From NCBI RefSeq assembly GCF_009909195.1, contig NZ_JAAAMU010000005.1, forward strand, positions 186,001 through 250,000: a stretch of 64,000 bases of DNA. Direction: 5' to 3'. The stretch is from Paenibacillus sacheonensis. GTDB lineage: Bacteria > Bacillota > Bacilli > Paenibacillales > Paenibacillaceae. Below the pieces are notes generated by a model. The model had not been told where the DNA came from, did not search any database, and saw only the letters and a program-made list of their open reading frames with translations. This document shows, in pieces, positions 36,455 to 46,314 of the stretch (the first letter of the stretch is position 1; each line of letters starts with the position of its first letter). Both the position numbers and the translations under genes were made by a program.

Positions 36455-36563
36455 CGCTATCATAAAAGCTTTTTTCCCGCCCGAAAAGCCGTTTTCGTGA
36501 TAAGAATCCTCCCATGATTTTACCCCAACAGCCAGTCTTTTACCCGTTTGAAACAAACAAGCT

Positions 36564-36592
36564 TTGTTGAAGACAGCGCCAAATGGTAAAAT
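36564..36592 (+). promoter_or_regulatory. Sigma-A promoter of ppx
   Basis: TTGTTG (36564-36569) and TAAAAT (36587-36592) are 17 bases apart, 34 bases before the TTG start codon. The 314-base citZ-ppx gap otherwise holds the citZ control region. Confidence 0.65.
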
Positions 36593-36625
36593 GGGCACTA
36601 AAGCTATCCGAAGGAGGTTCTCCTA

Positions 36626-38140
36626 TTGACGGAACAACGCATCGGCATTATCGATATCGGCTCCAACTCCATCCGCTTGGTCGTTTATGAGCGGACCTCC
36701 CGCGGCGCGCACCGGGTGATCGACGGCAGCAAACGGGCTGCGCGGCTGAGCGAGCATTTGGACGAGGACGGCTCCCTGCCCGACCGCACCATTCAAGAGC
36801 TCATTGATATGATTAACCATTTTCGATTAATTTGCGCGCATCATAAGACGGGTTTGATCCGCGCGGTAGCGACGGCCGCCATTCGGAATTCCACGAACCG
36901 CAGCCACGTCTTGAGCCGGATCGAATCCGAGACGGGACTGCCAATCGAGCTTATATCCGGCGTGGAAGAAGCCGGGTTCGGATTTCTCGGCATGATCAAT
37001 ACGATGTCCGTCACGGACGGATTCCTGATCGACATCGGCGGCGGCAGCACGGAAGTCTCGCTGTTCAAGAACCGCGAGCTTGTCCGGGCCGTCTCGTTTC
37101 CGTTCGGCTGCGTCAGCCTGGCGACCCGTTTCGCCGACGGCGGCATGCTGTCCGATGCACAGCTAAGAGAGCTGGAGCTGCATATCGGACAGGCTATCGA
37201 AAGGGAAGCATGGCTCAAGCAGGAACCGGGTCTTCCGCTCGTCGGCGTCGGAGGCACCGTCCGCTCGCTCGGCAAAATGCATCAAGCTTTCGTTAAATAT
37301 CCGTTCGAAAGCACGCATAATTACCCGATCGAAGGTCAAGCCACGGACGAACTCATCGAGCTGCTCCGAAAGCTGCCGGTAAGCAAGCGTAAAAATTTCC
37401 CGGGTCTGTCCAAAGACCGCGTCGATATTATCGTCCCGGGCCTGGCGATTCTCCGGTCGATCTTTCGGACCGTCGGCGGTTCGCACTATTTGATCTGCGG
37501 CGCCGGCCTTCGCGATGGATTGTTCTTCTCCACCCGCTTCCCCGAACGGCCGCGGATGGAAGACGTCGTCATGTACAGTGTAAACAACTTGGCGGCCATG
37601 CATCCCGAAGCGCCCATGCAGCATACGTCGCAGGTCAACCGCATCGTGCTTCAATTGGCCGGTACGCTGCAGCCGCAGCGGCCGTCCGAAGACCGGTCCC
37701 TGCTGTTCATCGATATCGCTTCCACGCTTCACCGAATCGGAGCCAGCATCGATTATTACGATTATAAGCGGCATACGTTCTATCTCATGGTCAATTCCCG
37801 GCTGAACGGCCTGTCTCACCGCGAATTGCTCATCTGCTCGATGATCGCCTCGTACAAGAGCAAGAACCGCACCAAACAGAATGCGGCGCTTTATAGACCT
37901 CTTCTGTCCGACGAGGATATTGCGGTCGTCTGCAAGCTCGGCACGCTGCTTCAGCTGGCGATCGCGCTGGACCGCAGCGAGACGCAGGCAATCGGCAAGC
38001 TCGTCGTCGAAACGAATGACGGCAAGCTGCGCCTGCATGCCGTCCGGGCAAGCGGCTCCCTGGACGTCGAACGCAAAGAGGTCGAAGCGCAAGCCGGCGA
38101 TTTCAAGAAGCTGTGGGGCCTTACGCCGATCCTGCTGTAA
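36626..38140 (+). CDS. ppx: Exopolyphosphatase, Ppx/GppA family
   Basis: This 504-residue phosphatase removes terminal phosphate from inorganic polyphosphate, and family members can also hydrolyse pppGpp. The ASKHA fold motifs are clear: GIIDIGSNSIRLVVYE, AVATAAIRNSTN, ISGVEEAGFGFLGM with catalytic Glu, LIDIGGGSTEVSLF, GVGGTVRSLGKM and CGAGLRDGL. A C-terminal HD-like helical domain (about residues 320-500) makes it the long type. The start is TTG, eight bases after GGAGG. It is convergent with ppk, its biosynthetic counterpart, with 30 bases between stops. Confidence 0.94.
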   Translation: MTEQRIGIIDIGSNSIRLVVYERTSRGAHRVIDGSKRAARLSEHLDEDGSLPDRTIQELIDMINHFRLICAHHKTGLIRAVATAAIRNSTNRSHVLSRIESETGLPIELISGVEEAGFGFLGMINTMSVTDGFLIDIGGGSTEVSLFKNRELVRAVSFPFGCVSLATRFADGGMLSDAQLRELELHIGQAIEREAWLKQEPGLPLVGVGGTVRSLGKMHQAFVKYPFESTHNYPIEGQATDELIELLRKLPVSKRKNFPGLSKDRVDIIVPGLAILRSIFRTVGGSHYLICGAGLRDGLFFSTRFPERPRMEDVVMYSVNNLAAMHPEAPMQHTSQVNRIVLQLAGTLQPQRPSEDRSLLFIDIASTLHRIGASIDYYDYKRHTFYLMVNSRLNGLSHRELLICSMIASYKSKNRTKQNAALYRPLLSDEDIAVVCKLGTLLQLAIALDRSETQAIGKLVVETNDGKLRLHAVRASGSLDVERKEVEAQAGDFKKLWGLTPILL

Positions 38141-38170
38141 CCGGCGCAGCCCTCCGAGCGCCCGCGCAGA

Positions 38171-40231
38171 TCAGTTCTTCCACTTGCTGATGCTCGTGGC
38201 ATAGAATTGGCTGCGCAGCGGCTCCAGGTCATTCTGAACGGCCTCATACCCGCCGCTCGACTGCAGCTCCCGCGCCTTCGCGTTATCTTCCAAGTTCATG
38301 CGCAGCAGGTTGATCAGCACTTTTCGCAGCCTGCCGTCGAAGACCGGGCACATCAGCTCGATCCGGCGGGTCAGGTTGCGCGTCATCCAATCGGCGCTGG
38401 AGAGGAACAGCTCCTCGTCGCCACCATTGCGGAAATATATTATGCGGGCATGTTCGAGAAACCGATCCACGATGCTGATGACGCGAATATTCTCGCTTAA
38501 GCCCGGTACTCCGGGACGAAGGCAGCATACGCCGCGGACGATCAGCTCGATGCGAACCCCCGCCTTGGAAGCCTCATACAGCTTATCGATCATCTCTTGA
38601 TGCGATAAGCTGTTCATTTTTGCGATGATATGGGCGGGCTTCCCTTCGGCGGCATGCGCCTTCTCCCTGTCGATCAAGCCGAACAGCTTCTCCTTCAGAT
38701 CCGTCGGCGCAACGCCGAACGCCTTCCACTCGTACGGAGACGAATAGCCGGTAATCTCGTTGAACAGGGCGGAAGCGTCCGCGCCGATGACGGGATGAGA
38801 AGTGAACAGACCGATATCCGTATACAGCTTTGCCGTATTATCGTTATAATTGCCCGTTCCTACATGTACGTACCGGCGCAGCATTCCCTGTTCCCGGCGC
38901 ACGACCAGCGTGATTTTCGCATGGGTTTTAAGACCCACGAGCCCGTACACGACATGGCAGCCGGCTTTCTCCAGCTGGCGTGCCCAGGCGATATTGCGCT
39001 CCTCGTCGAACCTCGCCTTCAGCTCCACGACCACCGTCACCTGCTTGCCGGCCTCGGCCGCGAGCGCAAGCGCCTGAACGAGCGCGGACTGGCCGCTGAC
39101 CCGGTACAAGGTCATCTTGATGGCCAGCACGTTCGCATCCTGCGCTGCTTCCATGACAAAATCCGTTACGGCATCGAAGGATTCATAAGGATGATAGACG
39201 AGCACGTCTTCTTGACGAAGCACGGCGAACATGTCGTCCGTATCTTCGAATTCGATCGGGTAGACCGGTTCGATCCGAGGGTATTTCAAATTCTCGTAGC
39301 CATCGAGCGAGCCCGCGAAGCGCATCAGGAAACTGAGGTCCAGCGGCCCGTCGATTTCGAACAGATTCTCTCCCTGCTCCAGCTCTTCCATCAGCATTTG
39401 CAGCGAGTACGTATGCATGCCCTTGCCGTATTCCAGCCGGACGGGGAGCCCCCAGCGCCTTCTTCGAATCTCCTTCTCGATCTCCTCGAGCAGATCCTCC
39501 GCGCCTTCCTCGTTCAGCGTCAAATCCGCATTGCGCGTCAAACGAAACGGATCGACGGCGATCGTCGTATATCCATTGAACAACGTATTGATATGACGTT
39601 CGATAAGCGTCTCCAGCAGCACGAATTCATGCTTCTTGCTGTTGACCCTTCCGGGAACCGGAACGAACCGCTGCAGGATAGAAGGTACCTGCACGATGGC
39701 AAAGAACGGCTCTTCGTCGAGCTCGGGCCCTTCTCCGCGGCCAAGCAGCACGGACAAATACAGCTCCTTGGAATGAAGCAGCGGAAACGGCCGGCTCTGA
39801 TCGACCGCCATAGGGGTCAGTACCGGAAAGACGATTTCGTGAAAATATTCATCGACCGCTTTGAGCTGGGGGGGATTCAATTCTTCGATCGTCCGGAAGC
39901 AGATGCCTTCCTTGGACAGTCCGCGCAGCACTTCGCGGTACGTCCGGTATTGGTCGGAGACCATCTGTCCGGTACGCTTCATCAGTCTTTTCCAAAGACC
40001 GGCCGGCGTGTACCCGGTGAAGTCGGGCTTCGTATACCCGGCTTTCATCTGATCCTGAATGCCCGCCACGCGGACGCTCATGAACTCATCCAGGTTGCTC
40101 GACACGATGGCCAAAAACTTGGCGCGCTCCAAAAGCGGGTTACCGGGATCCTGCGCTTCCTCCAGTACCCTGCGGTTAAACTCGACCCAGCTGAGATCAC
40201 GATTCACATAAGGCGAAATGGTTTTATTCAT
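38171..40231 (-). CDS. ppk: Polyphosphate kinase 1
   Basis: This 686-residue enzyme makes polyphosphate from ATP and is membrane-associated in many bacteria. Domain order is N (NRDLSWVEFNRRVLEEA, SSNLDEFMSVRV), head (RQEDVLVYHPYESFDAV) and two phospholipase-D-like C domains. The autophosphorylated His is in LKTHAKITLV at about residue 437, and the second site HARIIYFRNGGDEE lies later. RGVCCLRPG and LSSADWMTRNL are conserved. The ATG has a GGAGG site upstream. It faces ppx tail to tail, so polyphosphate synthesis and breakdown genes sit together between citZ and ytvI. Confidence 0.97.
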   Translation of the reverse strand: MNKTISPYVNRDLSWVEFNRRVLEEAQDPGNPLLERAKFLAIVSSNLDEFMSVRVAGIQDQMKAGYTKPDFTGYTPAGLWKRLMKRTGQMVSDQYRTYREVLRGLSKEGICFRTIEELNPPQLKAVDEYFHEIVFPVLTPMAVDQSRPFPLLHSKELYLSVLLGRGEGPELDEEPFFAIVQVPSILQRFVPVPGRVNSKKHEFVLLETLIERHINTLFNGYTTIAVDPFRLTRNADLTLNEEGAEDLLEEIEKEIRRRRWGLPVRLEYGKGMHTYSLQMLMEELEQGENLFEIDGPLDLSFLMRFAGSLDGYENLKYPRIEPVYPIEFEDTDDMFAVLRQEDVLVYHPYESFDAVTDFVMEAAQDANVLAIKMTLYRVSGQSALVQALALAAEAGKQVTVVVELKARFDEERNIAWARQLEKAGCHVVYGLVGLKTHAKITLVVRREQGMLRRYVHVGTGNYNDNTAKLYTDIGLFTSHPVIGADASALFNEITGYSSPYEWKAFGVAPTDLKEKLFGLIDREKAHAAEGKPAHIIAKMNSLSHQEMIDKLYEASKAGVRIELIVRGVCCLRPGVPGLSENIRVISIVDRFLEHARIIYFRNGGDEELFLSSADWMTRNLTRRIELMCPVFDGRLRKVLINLLRMNLEDNAKARELQSSGGYEAVQNDLEPLRSQFYATSISKWKN

Positions 40232-40430
40232 CGATCCGGGATCCTCCTGCTTGTCGTATATCCCTATTATGTAGGCTTACTGTTCGTCCCATATTAAAAG
40301 ATTGTAAAGGCGGCGTAAAGAAATGCAAGGCAGACTTATTTTTTGGTAAAGGCCATACTCGCTATGCTACAATTATACAATAAGTATAAAGAGATTTCGG
40401 CCGCTTAGAACTTAGAGGAGTGATGGCTTT

Positions 40431-41546
40431 ATGGACCGTCTGATTTGGAGAAGGATTTGGCGCACCGCGATGGTGCTGTCGTTACTCGTTCTCTTCGTGC
40501 TCGCCGTAATATACGTAACGCCGCTCGTGTACCCGTTTCTTCTCGGCTGGCTGCTCGCTTATGCGATCAACCCCATCGTCAATCTGCTTAACCGTAAATT
40601 AAAAATCCCGCGCTGGCTCGGCGTCTCCGTATCGCTCGTCGTGTTCGCCGTCGCCATGCTGACGATCGTGTCCGCGCTCGTCACTCGGATCGTCGTCGAG
40701 ATCATCACGTTATCCAAATCGCTCAGCAGCAACATCGACTGGTGGAAGAATCAGTTCGAAGCGATTATGGATAAGCCCGACGTGCAGAACCTGATCGAGA
40801 AGCTGACGTCCTTCTACCAAGACAACCCCAATTATCAGGAAACGATCAACGGGCGCATCTCCGATACGGCGAATTTGCTGGCGCAGACGAGCACGAATAT
40901 TATAACCTCGATTCTGAACGGCATCGTCAATATTATCACATCGCTTCCGAACGTCGCCACGATTTCCATCGTCGTGCTGCTGGCTGCCTTCTTCATCAGC
41001 AAAGACTGGACGCGGCTCGGCATGCGGACGTCGGCATGGCTCCCGCAGCAGATCATGCAGTCCACTTCGGTTGTCTGGCGGGATTTGAAGAAAGCGCTCT
41101 TCGGCTATTTGCGCGCCCAATTCATCATGATCTCCATCACGGCAGTCGTCGTGACCATCGGCCTGCTGCTCATCGGCGTTCATTATGCGATTACGATCGG
41201 CATGCTGATCGGCCTCGTCGACTTGCTTCCTTATCTGGGCGTCGGGGCAGTCATGGTGCCTTGGATCATTTATACCTTCATCTATGGCGACGTGACGCTT
41301 GGCATCGAGCTCTCCATCCTGTACGGCGTCATCCTGGTCGCACGGCAAACGATCGAGCCCAAGGTGCTCGCGAGCAGCGTCGGACTCGAAGCGCTGCCGA
41401 CGCTCATCGCGATGTTTGTCGGCTTGAAGCTGTTCGGCGTACTCGGTCTCATCATCGGACCGGTATCCCTCATTATCCTGACGGCCATACATAAAGCAAA
41501 TGTTTTCCGGGACGTATACTGGTTCATCGTGCGCGGGCCGAAGTGA
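40431..41546 (+). CDS. ytvI: Sporulation integral membrane protein YtvI (AI-2E transporter family)
   Basis: This 371-residue membrane protein of the AI-2E/UPF0118 family has about seven or eight hydrophobic segments. The large soluble loop (residues about 95-160) between helices is typical, as is the late LIGLVDLLPYLGVGAVMVPWIIYTF motif. YtvI is annotated as a sporulation protein in Bacillus and sits beside citZ there. Here ppx and ppk intervene. An AGAGGAG site precedes the ATG. The transported substrate is unknown. It lies opposite to most neighbours and ends at a bidirectional hairpin facing racE. Confidence 0.9.
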   Translation: MDRLIWRRIWRTAMVLSLLVLFVLAVIYVTPLVYPFLLGWLLAYAINPIVNLLNRKLKIPRWLGVSVSLVVFAVAMLTIVSALVTRIVVEIITLSKSLSSNIDWWKNQFEAIMDKPDVQNLIEKLTSFYQDNPNYQETINGRISDTANLLAQTSTNIITSILNGIVNIITSLPNVATISIVVLLAAFFISKDWTRLGMRTSAWLPQQIMQSTSVVWRDLKKALFGYLRAQFIMISITAVVVTIGLLLIGVHYAITIGMLIGLVDLLPYLGVGAVMVPWIIYTFIYGDVTLGIELSILYGVILVARQTIEPKVLASSVGLEALPTLIAMFVGLKLFGVLGLIIGPVSLIILTAIHKANVFRDVYWFIVRGPK

Positions 41547-41601
41547 GTTCTATCGCAGCTTCGCCTATAAGCTTCCTACATTATAGCTCATAAACGAAGC
41601 A

Positions 41602-41637
41602 GAAGCCTTCCATCCGCGAATACGGGTGGAAGGCTTC
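41602..41637. terminator. Bidirectional terminator between ytvI and racE
   Basis: A 15-bp stem (41602-41616 with 41623-41637) with one G-U pair and a 6-base loop is followed on the plus strand by CGTTATT. It separates two convergent genes. Confidence 0.75.
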
Positions 41638-41669
41638 CGTTATTATCGGATGCGTTCGTTGCAAATGAA

Positions 41670-42467
41670 TTAATAAGTGCCCTGCTTCATATGGCTTTCT
41701 TGAATAAACGCGAGCGCGGTCTTCATCTTATCTACGTATGCCGGATCGTCGCCCGAGCAGAGGAATCGAATGTCGCCGCTTCCGCCTCCTTCGCCGATTC
41801 CGAATCGGTTCAGCTGCGCGGCAAGCCGTTTGACGGTTCCGGCATTGCCGTTCACGATCTGAATATGCGGCGGGAGCAGCTCCCGCAATATATCCGTGTA
41901 GTATGGATAATGCGTGCAGCCGAGCACAAGAATTCCATAGCTGTCGAGATCATAACCGGCCAGCTTAGTGAGGAAATACGCCTTCATGAACGCCTCGTCG
42001 AACTGCAGCCGCTCGCAGTAGCCGACCAGCTCCGGCAGCGGCAGCGAATCTACGATGCCTTCTTCGTCCACGCGGGATAGAAGCGCATAGTACTTCGGCT
42101 GCTGCAAGGTGAGCGGCGTTGCGAAGACCAGCACCCGCCTGCCCGTTGCGCGATTCATCTCCACCGCCGGCTTCACCGCGGGCTCCATCCCGATAATCGG
42201 GAAGGAATACATGTCCCGCAGCTCCTGAATGGCGATGCTGGTCGCCGTGTTGCAGGCGACGACCAGCGCATCCATGCCCGCCTCATTCATTTTACCGACC
42301 GTTTCGAGGATATAATCCCTCACGTCCTCTTTCGGCTTCGTGCCGTACGGCACGTGAAGCGTATCCGCCATGTATAAATAATCCTTGGCCGGGAGCCTGC
42401 GAAGCGATTCCGCCAATACCGTCAGCCCGCCGATGCCGGAGTCGAAAAACCCGATTCTCATATTCAT
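41670..42467 (-). CDS. racE: Glutamate racemase
   Basis: This 265-residue enzyme makes D-glutamate for peptidoglycan. The two catalytic cysteines are in VVACNTATSIAIQ and VLGCTHYPYY, and the N terminus has the conserved FDSGIGGLTVL. YADTLHVPYG-type sequence (MADTLHVPYGTK) binds substrate. It is the MurI/RacE type, and no second racemase gene is in the window. The gene is followed by a terminator and preceded by fxsA on the same strand, with 44 bases between. Confidence 0.96.
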   Translation of the reverse strand: MNMRIGFFDSGIGGLTVLAESLRRLPAKDYLYMADTLHVPYGTKPKEDVRDYILETVGKMNEAGMDALVVACNTATSIAIQELRDMYSFPIIGMEPAVKPAVEMNRATGRRVLVFATPLTLQQPKYYALLSRVDEEGIVDSLPLPELVGYCERLQFDEAFMKAYFLTKLAGYDLDSYGILVLGCTHYPYYTDILRELLPPHIQIVNGNAGTVKRLAAQLNRFGIGEGGGSGDIRFLCSGDDPAYVDKMKTALAFIQESHMKQGTY

Positions 42468-42511
42468 CTATTCCTAACGTTTAAGTAATAGTGGTTGTAC
42501 GCGGTAAACGA

Positions 42512-42904
42512 CTATCTCCTGCGTATGACAAACGAGCCGCTGCGCAGCTTCTTCTCCAGCCATCGCAGCATAAGCAGCCGGTAGAACGGCCGCGTAACCG
42601 GCAATAATAGCGTGATGCCGACGATATCGGAGAGAAATCCAGGCAGCAGCAGAAGCACGCCGCCCGCCAGCACGCAGACCCCATTCAGCATCGCATGGCC
42701 CGGCGGCCGTCCGCTCTGCAGCTGGGACTGAACCTCCATCAGCGCTTTGCGTCCTTCGGATTTGGCCAGCCGCGCTCCTGCCACGGCCGAGAGCAGGAGC
42801 AGGCCGAACGTCAGCCAGCCGCCTATCCAGTGCCCCACGCGGAGTATGCCCCACATCTCGATCGCGGGGAACACGATAATGGCCGCAATTATCCATTTCA
42901 GCAT
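42512..42904 (-). CDS. fxsA: FxsA family membrane protein
   Basis: This 130-residue membrane protein has about four hydrophobic segments and the FxsA family core: KWIIAAIIVFPAIEMWGILRVGHWIG, VAGARLAKSEGRKAL and LAGGVLLLLPGFLSDIVGITLLLP. FxsA is known from Escherichia coli as a suppressor of F-exclusion of phage T7 and is present in Bacillus next to ytvI. The precise molecular role is not known. It starts just after the thioesterase stop, so the two are translated together. Confidence 0.92.
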   Translation of the reverse strand: MLKWIIAAIIVFPAIEMWGILRVGHWIGGWLTFGLLLLSAVAGARLAKSEGRKALMEVQSQLQSGRPPGHAMLNGVCVLAGGVLLLLPGFLSDIVGITLLLPVTRPFYRLLMLRWLEKKLRSGSFVIRRR

Positions 42905-43417
42905 TTAGGTCCCCTCCTTCTCCGCGGCAAGCGAACCGTCCGCGGCGGATCGAAGCAGCGCGTACAGCGCCGGCAGCGACTTGTCCAGGCGCGCCGGCCG
43001 CCAGTCCCGATTCACCCACACATGCCGCGTACCGCCTCGGACCAGCAGCTCTCCGGGCGGCTCAGGCCGATGCCAGAACGCCGGGAACTTATCGCCTTCA
43101 CGGACGCGCCTCACTTCCGAACGAAAAGACATCCGGACCGGCGAATAGGACGAAATAGACGTACAGACCAGGACGCAGTCGTCATACCGGGCCGGCGCCA
43201 AGTACGAGCATTCCAAATCGACGACGGGAAGCAGCAATCCCTGCTTCTCGATGGCTTCGTAGGTCATGCCAAGCGAGCGTACGATTTCCGTGCGTCCGAT
43301 TTCAAACCACGTCACGTAATTGCCATGAAAGACGACACCCATCTGATCGGTTTCCTGATACCTCACCCGAAGCGGATGCAGATGCCACACCGCGGCGGCT
43401 TCCGTTGATTCCGACAA
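42905..43417 (-). CDS. Acyl-CoA thioesterase, YbgC/FcbC type
   Basis: This 170-residue hotdog-fold 4HBT protein hydrolyses acyl-CoA thioesters. The signature RVRYQETDQMGVVFHGNYVTWFEIGRTE contains the catalytic Asp and the HGNY motif. LVVDLECSYLAPARYDD-type sequence (LPVVDLECSYLAPARYDD) follows. A short C-terminal tail rich in Ala and Glu extends beyond the fold. The gene lies between pyk and fxsA on the same strand; its stop touches the fxsA start. The acyl substrate is unknown. Confidence 0.92.
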   Translation of the reverse strand: MSESTEAAAVWHLHPLRVRYQETDQMGVVFHGNYVTWFEIGRTEIVRSLGMTYEAIEKQGLLLPVVDLECSYLAPARYDDCVLVCTSISSYSPVRMSFRSEVRRVREGDKFPAFWHRPEPPGELLVRGGTRHVWVNRDWRPARLDKSLPALYALLRSAADGSLAAEKEGT

Positions 43418-43508
43418 CGCTTTCCCTCCTTGCGCTCCATTCCGAACGAAAAGCGACGACGCTCGCGCGCCATCGCTCCTTATACGTGTTATGCCGCTAT
43501 GAGGTTTC

Positions 43509-45263
43509 TTACATGACCTTTGCTTGTCCGGAGTAGATGACGCCGACTTCGGCGTACACCGTTACTTCCGTACCGTCATGAAGCAAGCCAAGCGCGTTCG
43601 AAACGCCCAGAATAACCGGAATGCCCAGGTTCAACGCCACGATTGCCGCGTGGCTCGTAATGCCGCCCTGCTCTGTAATTACGGCTGCTGCCATTTGGAT
43701 GGCAGGCATATATTCGCGATCCGTGGAGGTCGTCACCAGGATGGAGCCTTCCGTCGTCTTGGCGATCGCTTCTTCAGGCGTGCGCGCCGTCACGACTTTG
43801 CCCGTCGCGCTTTGGCTGCCGATGCCTTGGCCCTTGGCGATCATTTCGCCGAGCGTATGGATCTTGATCAGGTTCGTCGAGCCGGAACGGCCTACCGGAA
43901 CGCCTGCCGTGATGATGACGGTATCGCCCAGTTTCACGAGACCGGAGTTGATGCCGCCTTGTACGGCGATATCGAACATCGCATCCGTCGTTTCCGCCGG
44001 CGTGCCGAGCGCCGGAATGACGCCCCAAATGAGCGCAAGACGGCGCATGACGCCCTCGTCCGGCGTTACGGCGATAATCGGCGATTTCGGACGGTATTTG
44101 GAAACCATGCGCGCCGTATAGCCGCTCTCCGTCGACGTAATGATTGCTTTCGTGTTCAGGTCGAGCGCCGAGTTCGCGACGGCTTGGCTGATTGCTTCCG
44201 TTACAGTCGTTTGCTGCGCTTTCGCTTGCTTGGTGAAGATTTCACGGTAATCCAGCGCCGATTCCGCGCGAACGGCAATGCGGGACATCGTTTGCACGGA
44301 TTCGACCGGATATTTCCCTGCCGCCGTCTCGCCCGAAAGCATGATGGCATCGGTGCCGTCGAAGATGGCGTTCGCGACGTCGCTTGCTTCCGCGCGCGTC
44401 GGACGCGGGTTGCGCTGCATGGAATCCAGCATTTGCGTCGCCGTTATGACCGGTTTGCCTGCGCGGTTACACTTCTGAATCATCTGCTTCTGCACGAGCG
44501 GTACCTCTTCGGCTGGAATTTCCACGCCAAGATCGCCCCGCGCTACCATCAGGCCGTCGGACACCTCGAGAATCTCGTCGAGGTTGTCTACGCCCTGCTG
44601 GTTCTCGATTTTGGAGATGATTTGAATATGGCTGGCATTATGCTTCTCCAGAAGCTCGCGGATTTCAAGCACGTCCGTCGCTTTGCGCACGAAGGAAGCC
44701 GCGATAAAGTCGACGCCTTGCTCGATGCCGAATACGATATCGCCGGCGTCTTTCTCCGTAATCCCCGGCAGCGAAATATGTACGCCCGGGACGTTAACGC
44801 CTTTCTTGCTCTTGATCGGTCCGCTGTTTACGATACGGCATTTGATCTCCGTGCCTTGGACTTCCTCGACCGTCAATCCGATCAGGCCATCATCGATCAG
44901 AATCGTCGAACCGATCTCGACATCAGCCGGCAGATTGGAATACGTCACCGGAATCCGATCGCGGTCTCCCAAAATTTCTTCAGTCGTGAGCGTGATCGTC
45001 TCGCCTTGGTTCAGCTCGATCGGCTCTTCCTTCAGCTTGCCGAGACGAATCTCCGGTCCCTTGGTATCAAGCAGAATGGCGACGTTCTTGCCGAGCTCCC
45101 TGTTTGCTTGGCGGATATTCTTGATCCGGTTGCCGTGCTCTTCGAAATCGCCGTGCGAGAAGTTCAAACGGGCAACGTTCATTCCCGCGTTAATGAGTTT
45201 CTTCGTGTTTTCCAGCGATTCGCTGGAAGGGCCAATCGTACATACGATCTTAGTTTTGCGCAT
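43509..45263 (-). CDS. pyk: Pyruvate kinase with C-terminal PEP-utilising domain
   Basis: This 584-residue enzyme converts phosphoenolpyruvate and ADP to pyruvate and ATP. The kinase core is typical: [54 protein letters not shown] and [14 protein letters not shown], then TATQMLDSM. After the allosteric domain it carries the extra C-terminal PEP-utilising mobile domain (about residues 485-584) with [24 protein letters not shown], typical of Bacillus pyruvate kinases. It directly follows accA on the minus strand, with pfkA absent from the junction. Confidence 0.97.
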   Translation of the reverse strand: MRKTKIVCTIGPSSESLENTKKLINAGMNVARLNFSHGDFEEHGNRIKNIRQANRELGKNVAILLDTKGPEIRLGKLKEEPIELNQGETITLTTEEILGDRDRIPVTYSNLPADVEIGSTILIDDGLIGLTVEEVQGTEIKCRIVNSGPIKSKKGVNVPGVHISLPGITEKDAGDIVFGIEQGVDFIAASFVRKATDVLEIRELLEKHNASHIQIISKIENQQGVDNLDEILEVSDGLMVARGDLGVEIPAEEVPLVQKQMIQKCNRAGKPVITATQMLDSMQRNPRPTRAEASDVANAIFDGTDAIMLSGETAAGKYPVESVQTMSRIAVRAESALDYREIFTKQAKAQQTTVTEAISQAVANSALDLNTKAIITSTESGYTARMVSKYRPKSPIIAVTPDEGVMRRLALIWGVIPALGTPAETTDAMFDIAVQGGINSGLVKLGDTVIITAGVPVGRSGSTNLIKIHTLGEMIAKGQGIGSQSATGKVVTARTPEEAIAKTTEGSILVTTSTDREYMPAIQMAAAVITEQGGITSHAAIVALNLGIPVILGVSNALGLLHDGTEVTVYAEVGVIYSGQAKVM

Positions 45264-45306
45264 GAGTAATATCCATCCTCCGTTAATGCGTTGCGTATTG
45301 GTTTGG

Positions 45307-46314
45307 TTAAACTTGTGCGGATTCGGCTTCGATGACCGGAACTGCCGGCGCTGCCGGTTCCGGCGAACGATAAGCGCCGACTTTGCGGAATTTATTGTAA
45401 CGGTCCGTGATGAGCTCTTCCGGCGACATGCCGGACAATTCGACCAAATGGCGCCAAACGGCTTCTTTGATCGTCTCGGCCTGTGCCGCGAGATCGCGAT
45501 GGGCGCCGCCCTGCGGCTCCGCGACGATCTCTTCGATGATTCCGAACCCGAGCAAATCGCCGGCCGTGATTTTCATGACTGAAGCTGCTTCGTCGGCGCG
45601 TCCTGCATCTTTCCACAGAATGGACGCCGCGCCGTTAGGCGAGATCGCGGAATAGATGGCATTCTCGAGCATCAGCACGCGGTTGCCTACTCCTAGCGCA
45701 AGCGCGCCGCCGCTGCCTCCCTCGCCGATGACCACGCAGATGATCGGCACGCCAAAGGTAGCCATCTCGCGCAGGTTGCGGGCGATCGCCTCGGATTGTC
45801 CGCGCTCTTCCGCGGTATTGCCGGGATAGGCGCCCTTCGTGTCGATAAACGTCACGATCGGACGGCCGAATTTATTCGCCTGCTGCATCAGCCGAAGCGC
45901 CTTGCGGAAGCCTTCCGGATGCGGACTGCCGAAGAAACGGGCGATGTTGTCCTTTGTATCCTTGCCGCGCTGATGGCCGATTACCGTAACCGGTACGCCG
46001 TTCAGCTTGGCCAAGCCGCCGACGATCGCCAGATCGTCGGCGAACAAGCGGTCTCCGTGCAGCTCGATGAAATCGGTGAATATCGTGCCAATGAAATCCA
46101 AAGACGTCGGCCGGCCGTGATGGCGCGCCGTATGCATCTTTTGGGCTGGCGTCAGTTCGTTGTACAGCTCATCCTGCAGCGTTTTGCAGCGTTCCTCGAG
46201 GCGGGAAATTTCATCGCTGAAGTCGATGCCCGACTCTTGGCCGAATTTTTTCAGTTCTTCGATCTTCTTTTGCAGCTCGTTCAGCGGCTTCTCAAACGGA
46301 AGTTCATCCGCCAT
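45307..46314 (-). CDS. accA: Acetyl-CoA carboxylase carboxyltransferase subunit alpha
   Basis: This 335-residue subunit of the carboxyltransferase forms malonyl-CoA from carboxybiotin and acetyl-CoA with AccD. The N-terminal helices ([19 protein letters not shown]) and the crotonase-like core [57 protein letters not shown] and [18 protein letters not shown] are all present. The ATG at 46314 follows AGGGGG and lies eleven bases inside the end of accD, so the two subunits are coupled and made together. Confidence 0.97.
   Translation of the reverse strand: MADELPFEKPLNELQKKIEELKKFGQESGIDFSDEISRLEERCKTLQDELYNELTPAQKMHTARHHGRPTSLDFIGTIFTDFIELHGDRLFADDLAIVGGLAKLNGVPVTVIGHQRGKDTKDNIARFFGSPHPEGFRKALRLMQQANKFGRPIVTFIDTKGAYPGNTAEERGQSEAIARNLREMATFGVPIICVVIGEGGSGGALALGVGNRVLMLENAIYSAISPNGAASILWKDAGRADEAASVMKITAGDLLGFGIIEEIVAEPQGGAHRDLAAQAETIKEAVWRHLVELSGMSPEELITDRYNKFRKVGAYRSPEPAAPAVPVIEAESAQV

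Noticed and set aside
40232..40430. Sigma-E promoter for ytvI
   Set aside because: CATACTCG and ATTTT motifs are present, but spacing and match to the consensus are too poor to claim. A sigma-A like TACAAT is also present with a poorly spaced -35.
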